A DNA stretch of 64,000 nucleotides from Telmatospirillum sp. (GCA_031291415.1 JARLJB010000217.1:48189-112188), one strand, 5' to 3'; positions 48,479-57,668 are shown, counted from the stretch's first letter. Notes: a model not told the origin generated them from the letters alone. A program made the numbers and translations.

Positions 48479-49339
48479 ATGGCCCGTGTGCTTTACGAGG
48501 ACGGCGATCGCCTGACACACCACAATTTTCAACAGCTCGCCACCTTCATCGAAGAAACGGCAGGCATCCGCATGCCACCGGTCAAGAAGACCATGGTGGA
48601 GGGACGCTTGCGCCGCCGCGTCCGCTCACTCGGATTGAACAGTCTGGAGGACTATTGCGCTTATCTGTTCAGAGACGGTTGGATCCACGATGAGGCGGTT
48701 CATCTGATCGACGCCATCACCACCAACAAGACCGACTTTTTCCGCGAACCCGAGCATTTCCACCTGCTGATCGATCAGATTGTGCCTGAACTGCTGAGCC
48801 GGCGGGATCGGCCGGGACTCGACAAACCTTTAAAGGTATGGAGCGCCGCCAGCTCCATTGGGGCCGAACCCTACACTCTTGCCATGGTCCTTGATGATTT
48901 CGGTCGCCTGAAGACGGGCTTTCGCTTCTCCATTCTCGCCACCGACATTTGCACGGAAGTCCTGGTCCAGGCCAGGCATGCGGTCTACCCAGCCGATATG
49001 GCGGCACCGATACCGCTTGAGTTTCAGCGTCGTTACCTCATGCGCGGCAGAGGTTCGCTTCAAGGATCGGTGAGGGTAAGACCCGAAATCCGCCAAACGG
49101 TCGCCTTTGGCCGTCTCAATCTTATGGACGAGGACTATCCCGTCAACGGTCCATATGACGTCATATTCTGCCGCAACATCCTGATTTATTTTGATAAAGC
49201 CACTCAAGAGGCTGTCTTGCGACGACTGTGTCGGCACCTTCGGCCGGAAGGGTATCTTTTTGTCGGTCATTCCGAGACGGTAACGGGGTTGGATTTGCCG
49301 CTGCGAGCGCTGGGGAGCGCCGTATACCGAAAGAAGTGA
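48479..49339 (+). CDS. cheR: Chemoreceptor methyltransferase CheR
   Basis: Methylates glutamates of chemoreceptors with SAM. About 286 residues: N-terminal helical domain (FQQLATFIEETAGIRMP), then SAM-binding domain with ITTNKTDFFREPEHF, VWSAASSIGAEPYTLAM, FRFSILATDICTEVLVQARH, and DVIFCRNILIYFD, which are all diagnostic. Start is uncertain: ATG 48479 lies 1 nt past the cheW stop, while TTG 48461 has a better GGAGG site but overlaps cheW. No cheB or cheD is visible downstream, as thiE follows. Confidence 0.94.
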   Translation: MARVLYEDGDRLTHHNFQQLATFIEETAGIRMPPVKKTMVEGRLRRRVRSLGLNSLEDYCAYLFRDGWIHDEAVHLIDAITTNKTDFFREPEHFHLLIDQIVPELLSRRDRPGLDKPLKVWSAASSIGAEPYTLAMVLDDFGRLKTGFRFSILATDICTEVLVQARHAVYPADMAAPIPLEFQRRYLMRGRGSLQGSVRVRPEIRQTVAFGRLNLMDEDYPVNGPYDVIFCRNILIYFDKATQEAVLRRLCRHLRPEGYLFVGHSETVTGLDLPLRALGSAVYRKK

Positions 49340-49402
49340 CGCACGGCGCTCGATATGGCAGTGCTCCTGAACGAGAGCGAGCCCTTCAAGTCATGAAAGA
49401 TC

Positions 49403-50104
49403 GTGCTATCCTCCGATTTTCGCGATAGCAGCCCTTACTGCGGCTCGCGCTCAATTCGGGGGAACGTTCAAATTCCGACCAACTGCCGTCTTTACCTGAT
49501 CACGCCGCCGACGTTGGACGATCTGCCGGGATTCGTCAAAACATTAGGCGTCGCACTCGATGCCGGCGATGTTGCCTGTCTCCAGCTTCGCCTCAAGGAC
49601 CGCAAGGACGACGATCTGTGCCGGATCATTGATGTTTTGCGGCCGGAAGTGCAGCGCCGCGGTGTCGCCTTCATCCTGAACGATCGCCCGGATCTGGCTT
49701 TCGAAACCGGTTGCGACGGCGTTCATATCGGCCAAGAGGATTCACCTTATCGCCAGGCGAGGGAAGCTGTCGGGGCGAACGCCATCGTCGGGGTCACCTG
49801 CCACGATTCCCGGCATCTGGCGATGCTCGCCGGCGAACAGGGCGCCGACTATGTCGCGTTCGGCGCCTTCTATCCGACGGCCACCAAAGACGTTTTGCAC
49901 CACGCCGACCCCGAGATTTTATCCTGGTGGTCGGGCCTGATGGAGGTGCCTTGCGTCGCCATCGGCGGCATCACCGTCGATAACGCCGCCCCATTGATCG
50001 ACGCCGGCGCCGATTTTCTCGCCGTCTCCGGCGGCGTGTGGAACCACCCGGACGGGGCGGCCGCGGCCGTTCGCGCCTTCAATAAGATGTTCGCTGCGGA
50101 CTGA
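49403..50104 (+). CDS. thiE: Thiamine-phosphate synthase
   Basis: Joins HMP-PP and HET-P to give thiamine phosphate. Family blocks are present: [10 protein letters not shown] at the start, [55 protein letters not shown] and [15 protein letters not shown]. The start is odd. The only standard start, GTG 49403, adds about 23 unusual residues. A GGGGGAAC site sits ideally before an ATT codon at 49472, which would yield a normal ThiE N-terminus. The frame is intact and the enzyme should be active. thiD lies in another operon. Confidence 0.9.
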   Translation: MLSSDFRDSSPYCGSRSIRGNVQIPTNCRLYLITPPTLDDLPGFVKTLGVALDAGDVACLQLRLKDRKDDDLCRIIDVLRPEVQRRGVAFILNDRPDLAFETGCDGVHIGQEDSPYRQAREAVGANAIVGVTCHDSRHLAMLAGEQGADYVAFGAFYPTATKDVLHHADPEILSWWSGLMEVPCVAIGGITVDNAAPLIDAGADFLAVSGGVWNHPDGAAAAVRAFNKMFAAD

Positions 50105-50120
50105 CCGGAAAATTGCGGTA

Positions 50121-51167
50121 TCACAGGGCGACGGGCGCCCACAGAACGTCGTCGAGGGTCGCCATCCCGGTCGCCAGCATGATGAGACGGTCCACACCGA
50201 GCGCAATGCCGGCACAATCGGGCAAGCCGGCCTCCAATGCGGCGAGAAAATCCTCATCGATCGGATAGCGCAAGCCGTAAAGCCGTTCCTTCAAATCCAT
50301 ATCGGCTTCAAAGCGGCGGCGCTGTTCGGCGGCATCGGTTAATTCGCCAAAACCGTTGGCCAGCTCAACGCCGCAAGCGTAGAGCTCGAATCGTTCCGCC
50401 ACCCGGGGATCGTCGGGCCGTGGACGAGACAATGCCGCCATCGATACCGGGTAGTCGCAGAGAATCAAAGGCACCTCGTCGCCGAGATTGGGCTCGATAC
50501 GCTCCATCATGATCCGGAAGAAGATGTCTTCCCAACTGTCCCCGTCCCCGATATGCAGGCCCATGGCGCGTGCCTGTTCGCCAAGCAACGCACCATCGGG
50601 ATGCCAGGGATCGACGGTCGTGGCCAGCAGATCGATGCCGCAGTAGTCGAAAAAAGCCTGGCTGACGGTCAGCCGCATCGGCCGGACCTTGGGATCACAA
50701 CGACGCTCCCCCCGCCGCAACTCGCGAGATCCGGCGGCACGCGCTGCGATGGCAAGGATGTCGGCGCAATCCTCCATCAGCGCCTCGTACCCCGCCCCGC
50801 TCCGATACCACTCGATCATGGTGAATTCGGGATGATGGATCGGCGACCGCTCGCCATCGCGCCAGACGTGGGCGATCTGAAAGATCTTGGGCATGCCGGC
50901 CACCAACAGCTTCTTCATGGTGAATTCCGGCGAGGTATGGAGATAAAGGCGCTGCGTGGTCGTTCCGAACGGCTCGGCCAATTCCGTCGACAGCGCCATG
51001 ATATGCGGTTCGAGTCCGGGAGAGCGCTGCAGGCAGGGCGTTTCCACCTCGACAAAACCGCGCCCATTAAAAAAGGCGCGCAGCGCGGAGAGAATTCGGG
51101 ATCGAGCCAGCAGGGCCGGACGGCGCCGTTCGAAAACCTCGGGCCGCCACCACTCTTTGCCGGACAT
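50121..51167 (-). CDS. epmA: EF-P--(R)-beta-lysine ligase EpmA (GenX)
   Basis: A truncated lysyl-tRNA-synthetase paralogue that attaches beta-lysine to elongation factor P. The 348-residue protein has the class II core without the anticodon domain: FNGRGFVEVETPCLQRSPG, RLYLHTSPEFTMKKLLVAG, WRDGERSPIHHPEFTMIEWY and GIALGVDRLIML. The length (LysRS is about 500) and the neighbouring epmB and efp support EpmA. It converges on thiE with 16 bp between stops and is divergent from epmB. Confidence 0.95.
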   Translation of the reverse strand: MSGKEWWRPEVFERRRPALLARSRILSALRAFFNGRGFVEVETPCLQRSPGLEPHIMALSTELAEPFGTTTQRLYLHTSPEFTMKKLLVAGMPKIFQIAHVWRDGERSPIHHPEFTMIEWYRSGAGYEALMEDCADILAIAARAAGSRELRRGERRCDPKVRPMRLTVSQAFFDYCGIDLLATTVDPWHPDGALLGEQARAMGLHIGDGDSWEDIFFRIMMERIEPNLGDEVPLILCDYPVSMAALSRPRPDDPRVAERFELYACGVELANGFGELTDAAEQRRRFEADMDLKERLYGLRYPIDEDFLAALEAGLPDCAGIALGVDRLIMLATGMATLDDVLWAPVAL

Positions 51168-51258
51168 GACTTTTCCTTATATGACAGAACGCGATATGAC
51201 TGAATGCGGCGACACTATGCCGAACATCGGTTCCCCCAGCCAGAGGCAGTATAAATCA

Positions 51259-52326
51259 ATGACCCAGACGCGCGTTTCTTCCCTCCATCCGCGGGCCACA
51301 CGTCGGCGAACGTTGCGGTCGGCGGGCGAAATCGCCGCGGCGGGACTTGTCTCGCCCGATCGGGTCGAGGAAATCGCGGCGGTCGCCCAACGATACGCCG
51401 TCGCCATCACGCCGACACTCGCCGATTTGATCGATCCGATGGACCCGGCCGATCCAATCGCCCGGCAGTTCGTTCCCGACGGGCGGGAACTTGACGCACA
51501 ACCGGCCGAGCGGGCCGATCCGATCGGCGATGACACCCACGCGCCGTTGAAGGGAATAGTCCACCGTTATCCCGACCGTCTGCTGCTCACTCCCATCCTG
51601 CATTGCCCAGTCTATTGCCGCTTCTGTTTCCGACGGGAACGGGTCGGCGGCGAGGACGCCGTTCTGGGCGATGCCGATTTGGCTGCCGCCATCGACTACA
51701 TCCGGAATCATGAGGAAATCTGGGAGGTGGTGATCACCGGCGGAGATCCCCTGATGTTACCAGCCGCCCGTCTTTCGCGGATTCTTCGCGAGCTTGACGC
51801 CATCGCCCACGTCAAGGTCGTCCGCATCCACAGCCGTATTCCGATCAGCGACCCCGACCGTATCGACGATGCGCTGCTGGCTGCGCTCGATATCGAAACC
51901 ACCCTTTGGCTTGCGGTTCATTGCAACCACCCGCGAGAACTCGCCGAACCTGCCGTTGCCGCGCTTGGACGCCTTGCCCGGCAGGGAATCCCGCTGGTTG
52001 GCCAAACCGTCCTGCTCAAGGGGGTGAACGACGATCCCGCCGTCATGGAGGCATTGATGCGGGCGATGGTCGCCAATCGCATCAAGCCCTATTACCTGCA
52101 TCATCTCGACCTTGCCCAGGGAACCGATCATTTCCGAACGTCCATCGCCGAGGGCCAAGCCATCATGAGATATCTGCGCGGACGGGTCTCCGGCCTCTGC
52201 CAACCGTACTATGTGCTGGACATCCCGGGTGGATATGGCAAGGCGCCGATCGGCCCGCTCTATTTGCAAGACGACGTCGTCGAAGATTGGCAAGGCAACC
52301 ATCATCGATACCCGCCCGACGACTGA
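51259..52326 (+). CDS. epmB: EF-P lysine 2,3-aminomutase EpmB (radical SAM)
   Basis: A radical-SAM, PLP-dependent enzyme that converts lysine to (R)-beta-lysine for EF-P modification. About 355 residues. The iron-sulfur site is CPVYCRFCFRRE (CxxxCxxC). The PLP lysine region and family blocks VVITGGDPLMLP, RIHSRIPISDPDRID, and PYYLHHLDLAQGTDHFR are intact. Start is not certain: ATG 51259 gives the normal EpmB N-terminus (MTQTRVSSLHPRATRRR), while upstream ATGs lie at 51181, 51196 and 51217. It is divergent from epmA and followed by efp. Confidence 0.94.
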   Translation: MTQTRVSSLHPRATRRRTLRSAGEIAAAGLVSPDRVEEIAAVAQRYAVAITPTLADLIDPMDPADPIARQFVPDGRELDAQPAERADPIGDDTHAPLKGIVHRYPDRLLLTPILHCPVYCRFCFRRERVGGEDAVLGDADLAAAIDYIRNHEEIWEVVITGGDPLMLPAARLSRILRELDAIAHVKVVRIHSRIPISDPDRIDDALLAALDIETTLWLAVHCNHPRELAEPAVAALGRLARQGIPLVGQTVLLKGVNDDPAVMEALMRAMVANRIKPYYLHHLDLAQGTDHFRTSIAEGQAIMRYLRGRVSGLCQPYYVLDIPGGYGKAPIGPLYLQDDVVEDWQGNHHRYPPDD

Positions 52327-52492
52327 TAAAATCTTCGCAAACCCGCTGGGAAACCACGAGAAAAAGCAATACTGCGGCAAAATTGGTGTATCTTGCCCCA
52401 CTCTGTCGCACGACGGCGTGCTGACCGGTTGCCTCCCGCGAGGCAAGCTGTTAGGGTCCGCGCCAGATTTTTCCTAACAACCTGGTCAGACC

Positions 52493-53059
52493 ATGAAGAT
52501 CAACGCGAACCTCATCCGCCCCGGCAACATCCTCGAACACAACAATCGCCAATGGGCGGTATTGAAAATCCAGCTCATTCAGCCTGGAAAGGGCGGCGCC
52601 TTCATCCAGGTGGAAATGCGCGACGTCAGGACAGGCACCAAGACCAACGAACGCTGGCGTACCGCCGATACGGTCGAGAAGCTGCAGGTCGAGGAAAAGG
52701 ACGTGACCTTCCTGTTCGGTGACGATGATGCCGTGACCTTCATGGATTCAGAGACTTTCGAACAGTTTTCCGTGCCGCGCGACGTGATCGGTGAACCTGG
52801 CGCCTTCCTCCAGGACGGCATGCCCTGCACCGTCGATTTGATCGAAGGTTCGCCGGTGGCGGTGACCTTGCCCGATAAGGTGGTGATGACCGTTGTCGAG
52901 GCCGATCCGGTGGTCAAAGGCCAGACGGCTGCGTCGTCCTACAAGCCCGGCATCCTCGAGAACGGCGCCCGCGTCCTGATCCCGCCATTCGTTGAAGCTG
53001 GCACCAAGATCGTCGTCAATACGGCCGACGCCACCTATGTCGAGCGGGCCAAAGACTGA
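52493..53059 (+). CDS. efp: Elongation factor P
   Basis: Rescues ribosomes stalled at consecutive prolines. The 188-residue protein has the three OB-like domains. The modified lysine is in LIQPGKGGAF (Lys33), equal to E. coli Lys34; the PGKG context fits beta-lysylation by EpmA and EpmB encoded next door. GDDDAVTFMDSETFEQFSVP is another family block. Upstream, TTGCCTC-CCGC-GAGGCAA (52429-52446) forms a small hairpin. Its stop overlaps the suhB-like start (TGATG). Confidence 0.98.
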   Translation: MKINANLIRPGNILEHNNRQWAVLKIQLIQPGKGGAFIQVEMRDVRTGTKTNERWRTADTVEKLQVEEKDVTFLFGDDDAVTFMDSETFEQFSVPRDVIGEPGAFLQDGMPCTVDLIEGSPVAVTLPDKVVMTVVEADPVVKGQTAASSYKPGILENGARVLIPPFVEAGTKIVVNTADATYVERAKD

Positions 53060-53853
53060 TGATAGCCCGGTCCGCCGCCATTAATGTCATGATCGGTGCC
53101 GCCCGCAAGGCGGCCCGGGGACTTCTGCGCGACTTCGGCGAAGTCGAACAGCTCCAGGTCTCGAAGAAGGGACCCGGTGATTTCGTTTCGGCGGCCGACC
53201 TGCGCGTCGAAAAGATGCTCCGCCAGGAATTGCAGAAGGCCCGGCCGGACTACGGCTTCCTGCTTGAGGAATCGGGCACTTTCGAGGGCAATGACCGGCA
53301 CAATGTGTGGGTTGTCGATCCCTTGGACGGCACGACCAATTTTCTGCACGGCATTCCCCATTTTGCCATTTCCATTGGTCTGGTGCGGGACGGCGAGCCA
53401 ATCGCCGGCGTCATCTACCAACCGCTGACCGATGAGATGTTCTGGGCTGAAAAGGGCAACGGCAGTTTCGTAAACGAGCATCGGCTCCGCGTGTCGGCGA
53501 GACGGCAGCTCGAAGATGCGGTGATCGCCACCGGCATTCCTCATCAGGGGCGTCCCGAACACGCGCGCTTTCTTCGCCAACTCCCGGCCGTCATGGCCGC
53601 GACGTCGGGCGTGCGCCGTTTCGGTTCGGCCGCGCTCGACCTCGCCTATGTCGCCGCCGGCCGCTACGAAGGTTTCTGGGAGATAGGCTTGAAGCCCTGG
53701 GACATCGCCGCGGGCATCATTCTGGTCAAGGAAGCCGGCGGTTACATCAGTGAAATCGACGGCGGCCACGACATGTTGGAATCGGGGAACGTATTGGCGG
53801 CCAACGATCATCTGCACTTGCCGCTTGGCAATCTGCTGCGGTCGGCCGGCTGA
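53059..53853 (+). CDS. suhB: Inositol monophosphatase family protein
   Basis: A 264-residue Mg-dependent phosphatase of the inositol monophosphatase/SuhB family. It has all metal motifs: SAADLRVEKML, LLEEESG-like LLEESGTFEGND (glutamate pair), WVVDPLDGTTNFLHGIPHF, and GLKPWDIAAGIILVKEAGG. In bacteria the family includes SuhB (a NusA/NusG antitermination partner) and phosphatases for inositol-1-phosphate; this branch cannot be assigned further. It overlaps efp by 1 nt, so it is translationally coupled to it. Confidence 0.92.
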   Translation: MIARSAAINVMIGAARKAARGLLRDFGEVEQLQVSKKGPGDFVSAADLRVEKMLRQELQKARPDYGFLLEESGTFEGNDRHNVWVVDPLDGTTNFLHGIPHFAISIGLVRDGEPIAGVIYQPLTDEMFWAEKGNGSFVNEHRLRVSARRQLEDAVIATGIPHQGRPEHARFLRQLPAVMAATSGVRRFGSAALDLAYVAAGRYEGFWEIGLKPWDIAAGIILVKEAGGYISEIDGGHDMLESGNVLAANDHLHLPLGNLLRSAG

Positions 53854-53961
53854 TCGCCTTGCCACCCCCCAGGCGGACCGCGACGGCAAACGAGTTGTGG
53901 TCGCCAAAGCCTTGCGGTAGTGTGTTTAATTAATGACACCATGCGCCGTTCGGGAGGAGCA

Positions 53962-55305
53962 GTGAGAAGCTTGCGGCATTGGGGAGTGGGGACTTTGTTG
54001 GCCCTGATCCTCGTTCCGGTCCTTTGGACCCCTGCTTCGGCGCAGATTGTCATCGGAGGCAGCAACAAGCCGGCGGTTGAAGTCGATCCGACCGTGCTTG
54101 ATCGCCTTGGCAAGGAACCAACGCTTCCCGGTCTGTTTCTTGGCGGACGCCCGGCGGGCCAGCAGGCCACAGGCAGTGCTCCGCTCGCTCCCAAAGCAGC
54201 GCAACGATCGGGCACAGTTTCCCTGCATCCGATCACGTTGAAGCGACCGGTCCACCGAACCGTCAAGATTAAACCTCCCAAACACGCCAAGCGGGTGGCC
54301 ACTCCTGTGGTCGCCTCGGCACCGGCAACCACCCACCGGGCGACGACCGCCCAGGTGCTCCCCGCGCCTGTGCCCACCGCACAGCGTCCCGCCGTGCCGC
54401 AGCAGCCCAGTGTGCCGCCAGCGCTCTCGGAGTCTAAGCCCAGCCAGACAGCGGAGTCCAAGCCATCCTCGACGGCGGAACCGAAGCCAACCCCGACGGC
54501 CGAACCTAAACCTACGGAGATGGCCCCCCCCGTCGCCCACAGCGAACCGGTCCATGAGGAAAACGCCAAATCGTCCGGTTCCGCCGAGCTGCCGACGGTC
54601 AGTCTTCCAGTTATAGCCCCCACCAGTCCCGCCAAAACCGACGGTGCTGAGGAAAAGAAGACGGCTCCGACCATTGTCGCGACCAAACCGGATGCAGCGC
54701 CGGCCAAAGCAACAGCGGCCGCTCCGGCAACACCGGCGGACGACAAGACCACGGCCAATGAAGAAAAGGCTCCGGCGCAGCCCACCACAGTCACGACGCC
54801 GCCTTCCGTAGCGGCGACACCGGCTGCCCCCCCGGAACCATTGGTCCCGGTCGCAGCCAAGCCGACACCTGCAGCTCCGGTCGCTTCCGTGACCGCGCCG
54901 AACGCGACGGGGACCAGCACCGGCACGACGGCGTCGCCGCAGGAAGCGCATCTGCCGCCAGCGGCACAACCGACGCCGGCCACCGGAAATGGCGAGACGG
55001 CGCTCAGCATCCCGTTCGAAAAGGATGGAGCACGGTTGCCCAATGACGTTCGGGCATCACTGTCCCAGCTTGCCGAACGTCTGGCCGCCGATCCGGTCTT
55101 GCAGGTCCAGATGTTGGCTTACGCCGAAGGTGACGAAGACAACGCCAGCAAGGCCAGACGCCTGTCCCTGTCGCGAGCATTGGCCGTGCGTTCCTACCTG
55201 ATCGATCAGGGCGTCCGCAGTACGCGAATCGAAGTTCGGGCTCTTGGCAACAAGGTTCCTGATGGTCCCGCCGATCGTGTCGATATTCTGGTTCAAAAGC
55301 GCTGA
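53962..55305 (+). CDS. OmpA-like periplasmic protein with Pro/Ala-rich linker
   Basis: About 447 residues. The start is taken as GTG 53962 because GGGAGGAGCA precedes it closely; ATG 53941, in the same frame, has no ribosome site. A signal peptide follows (cleavage after ASA near residue 27). The bulk, about 60-340, is a low-complexity Pro/Ala/Thr/Lys/Glu linker. The C-terminal 100 residues form an OmpA-like domain (SIPFEKDGARLPNDVRASLS, SKARRLSLSRALAVRSYLID, RIEVRALGNKVPDG) that should bind peptidoglycan. It is the first of a three-gene unit with MotA- and MotB-like proteins. Confidence 0.85.
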   Translation: MRSLRHWGVGTLLALILVPVLWTPASAQIVIGGSNKPAVEVDPTVLDRLGKEPTLPGLFLGGRPAGQQATGSAPLAPKAAQRSGTVSLHPITLKRPVHRTVKIKPPKHAKRVATPVVASAPATTHRATTAQVLPAPVPTAQRPAVPQQPSVPPALSESKPSQTAESKPSSTAEPKPTPTAEPKPTEMAPPVAHSEPVHEENAKSSGSAELPTVSLPVIAPTSPAKTDGAEEKKTAPTIVATKPDAAPAKATAAAPATPADDKTTANEEKAPAQPTTVTTPPSVAATPAAPPEPLVPVAAKPTPAAPVASVTAPNATGTSTGTTASPQEAHLPPAAQPTPATGNGETALSIPFEKDGARLPNDVRASLSQLAERLAADPVLQVQMLAYAEGDEDNASKARRLSLSRALAVRSYLIDQGVRSTRIEVRALGNKVPDGPADRVDILVQKR

Positions 55306-55379
55306 GGTTATTGTCGCCCTGAAAATGACGTGGTTCGGCGTTATATGGCAGTCGTGAGTCTTTTTTGGATCCGCACAGC

Positions 55380-56564
55380 ATGACCCACCCTCGGCGTTAC
55401 CTCTTCCGCATGGCGGTTTTCCTTGGCATTGTCGTCTTGGTCGTGGCCAGTCTGTTTGCCGGTCTGGAGCATGCCTTCACCAATAATGTCGGATTGAATA
55501 GCGTCACGCTCGGCGTTCTGCTAGTCGGCATCGTGCTCAACTTCCGTCATGTCACGATGCTTGAAAGCGACGTGCGATGGGCCGAGTCCTACCGCGCCGG
55601 CCGACCGACCGACGTCGTCACCTCGACTTCGGGCCCCCGCCTGCTGGCGCCGCTGGCCGCCATGGTGGGCGAACGGCGGGACCGGTTTGCCCTCAGTCCC
55701 GCGGCGCTGCGCTCGCTTCTCGACGGTTTGGCGTCGCGTCTCGACGAGACCAGGGAAATCGCCCGCTATTTGACTGGACTGATGATCTTCCTCGGGCTGC
55801 TCGGGACGTTCTGGGGGTTGTCGCAAACCGTCGGATCGATCGGTGACGTGATTCGCAACCTGACGATATCAAGCGACGACGTTCAATCCGCCTTTTCCGG
55901 CCTGAAACAAGGTCTGGATGCTCCGCTGGCCGGTATGGGAACGGCTTTTTCGACATCGTTGATCGGTCTCTCGGGGTCCCTGATTCTCGGTTTTCTCGAT
56001 CTGCAGGCCGGCCAGGCGCAAAACGCTTTCTACAACGAACTGGAAGACTGGCTGTCGGGGCAGACCAAACTGACGTCCAGCGCCGGCTCCTCGGAAGGCA
56101 CCGACCAACCGATCCCCGCCTATATCCAAGCCCTGTTGGAACAAACGGCCGACAGCCTCGACAATCTGCAACGGGTGATCGCCCGCGGCGAGGAAAGCCG
56201 GATATCGGCCAATACCAACATGCGGCAATTGACCGACCGGCTGACCATCCTTGCCGATCAGATGAAGACCGAGCAGAGCCTGATGCTGAAATTGGCCGAA
56301 AACCAGCTGGAGATGAAGCCGATCCTGACGCGGCTGGCCGATGGCGCGAGCAATGCGTCGGCGGATGAACAGACACGGCTGCATATCCGCAACCTCGACG
56401 CTACCCTGCATCGGATGGTTGACGAGATGGCGACCGGTCGCGACGAAATGGTTCGGGAAATCAGAAGCGAGTTCAAGCTTCTGGCCAGGACCATCGCGGC
56501 GCTCGCCGAGGAAGAGGCACAAGCCCCCTCGTCGTCGATGCGTCTTGGCCGGCCGGACATCTAG
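55380..56564 (+). CDS. MotA/TolQ/ExbB-like proton channel protein
   Basis: About 394 residues. Helix 1 is at about 8-30 and helix 2 at about 40-58. The channel helices are near 130-150 (LTGLMIFLGLLGTFWGLSQT) and 185-208 (MGTAFSTSLIGLSGSLIL), with the GLLGTFWGL and AFSTSLIGL motifs of the MotA/TolQ family. The C-terminal 165 residues are a long coiled-coil-rich cytoplasmic tail. Start ATG 55380 (a TTG at 55365 is an alternative). It is followed by the MotB-like gene in 3 bp. Names such as MotA are family-level only; no flagellar genes are nearby. Confidence 0.85.
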   Translation: MTHPRRYLFRMAVFLGIVVLVVASLFAGLEHAFTNNVGLNSVTLGVLLVGIVLNFRHVTMLESDVRWAESYRAGRPTDVVTSTSGPRLLAPLAAMVGERRDRFALSPAALRSLLDGLASRLDETREIARYLTGLMIFLGLLGTFWGLSQTVGSIGDVIRNLTISSDDVQSAFSGLKQGLDAPLAGMGTAFSTSLIGLSGSLILGFLDLQAGQAQNAFYNELEDWLSGQTKLTSSAGSSEGTDQPIPAYIQALLEQTADSLDNLQRVIARGEESRISANTNMRQLTDRLTILADQMKTEQSLMLKLAENQLEMKPILTRLADGASNASADEQTRLHIRNLDATLHRMVDEMATGRDEMVREIRSEFKLLARTIAALAEEEAQAPSSSMRLGRPDI

Positions 56565-56567
56565 CCG

Positions 56568-57668
56568 ATGCCGATGTCGCGACGCCGCGGCGGCCGTAGC
56601 GGCATCAACATATGGCCGGGCTTTGTCGACGCCCTGGCGTCGCTCCTTCTGGTTATCATTTTTGTCCTGTTGGCCTTTGTGCTGACCCAGTTCTATCTGG
56701 GCCAAATGCTATCGGGACGAGATCAAACCATTTCCCGCCTGTCCCGCCAGCTCAACGAATTGACCGACCTTCTCGACATCGAACGCCGTTCGAATGCTGA
56801 ACTGAAGGTGAATATTGGACGTTTGACCGACCAGCTTCAGGCCTCGACGACCGAACGCGATCAGTTGCAGGGGCAGCTCAATCAAAACGGCACCGATCGC
56901 CAACAGGTGGCGATGCTCCAGCATGACGTCGACGCCTTGAAGGCGCTGAAGGAGGATCTGGAGAAGAAGCTCGCCACCATGGGCGCGCAGGCCGGCGATG
57001 CGCAAGGCCAACTCGCCCAGGAGCGCAAGTTGTCCGAAGAGGCGCGTGCCGAGGCAGCTCTGCTCCACCAGCAGATGGAAGCCATGCGCCAGGAACTGGC
57101 GCGCATCACCGCCGCCCTGGAAGCCAGTGAAAGCTTAAGCACTGAGCAGAAGGTGCAGATTGCCGACCTCGGCAAGCGCCTGAACGCGGCGCTGGCCAGC
57201 AAAGTCGAGGAGCTGGCGCGGTACCGGTCAGAATTTTTCGGCCGTCTGCGCAAGGTTCTGGGCGACCGCCAGGGGGTCCGCATCGAAGGCGATCGTTTCA
57301 TCTTCCAGTCCGAGTTGCTGTTTGCCAGCGGATCGGCCGAACTCGGCGTCGATGGACAAACGCAACTAGGTCAACTGGCGCGGTCGCTGATCGATGTGAC
57401 CAAGCAGATCCCCGGCGACATCAATTGGGTTCTGCGAATTGACGGACATACCGACAAAGTGCCGATCAAGAGCGACAAATTTCCCTCGAACTGGGAACTG
57501 TCCACGGCGCGCGCGGTTTCGGTTGTCAAATTCCTGGCGGCCCAGGGCATCCCGCAAGAGCGCTTGGCGGCAGCCGGCTTCGGGGAGTTCCAACCCGTCG
57601 ACAAGGGAGACGACGAGGCTGCGCGGAAGAAGAATCGCCGCATCGAGATACGCCTCGACCAGCGATAA
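56568..57668 (+). CDS. MotB-like peptidoglycan-binding stator protein
   Basis: A 366-residue protein. A single helix near residues 18-42 follows a basic start (MPMSRRRGGRSGINIW) and carries WPGFVDALASLLLVIIFVLL, where Asp21 is in the position of the MotB proton-binding residue. A long coiled coil (about 50-225) precedes the OmpA-like domain with FASGSAELGVDG, RIDGHTDKVPIKSDKFPSNW, ARAVSVVKFLAAQGIP, and ARKKNRRIEIRL. It is 3 bp after the MotA-like gene. The pair should form a proton-driven stator; the coil is far longer than in flagellar MotB. Confidence 0.87.
   Translation: MPMSRRRGGRSGINIWPGFVDALASLLLVIIFVLLAFVLTQFYLGQMLSGRDQTISRLSRQLNELTDLLDIERRSNAELKVNIGRLTDQLQASTTERDQLQGQLNQNGTDRQQVAMLQHDVDALKALKEDLEKKLATMGAQAGDAQGQLAQERKLSEEARAEAALLHQQMEAMRQELARITAALEASESLSTEQKVQIADLGKRLNAALASKVEELARYRSEFFGRLRKVLGDRQGVRIEGDRFIFQSELLFASGSAELGVDGQTQLGQLARSLIDVTKQIPGDINWVLRIDGHTDKVPIKSDKFPSNWELSTARAVSVVKFLAAQGIPQERLAAAGFGEFQPVDKGDDEAARKKNRRIEIRLDQR

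Noticed and set aside
49340..49402. A TPP riboswitch in front of thiE
   Set aside because: The gap is too short and lacks the CTGAGA-type conserved elements.
53962..57668. Zorya-type defence (ZorA/ZorB) for the MotA/MotB-like pair
   Set aside because: No ZorC, ZorD or ZorE-like nuclease/helicase gene is next to it; cyaY and rpmE follow, and an OmpA-like gene precedes it.
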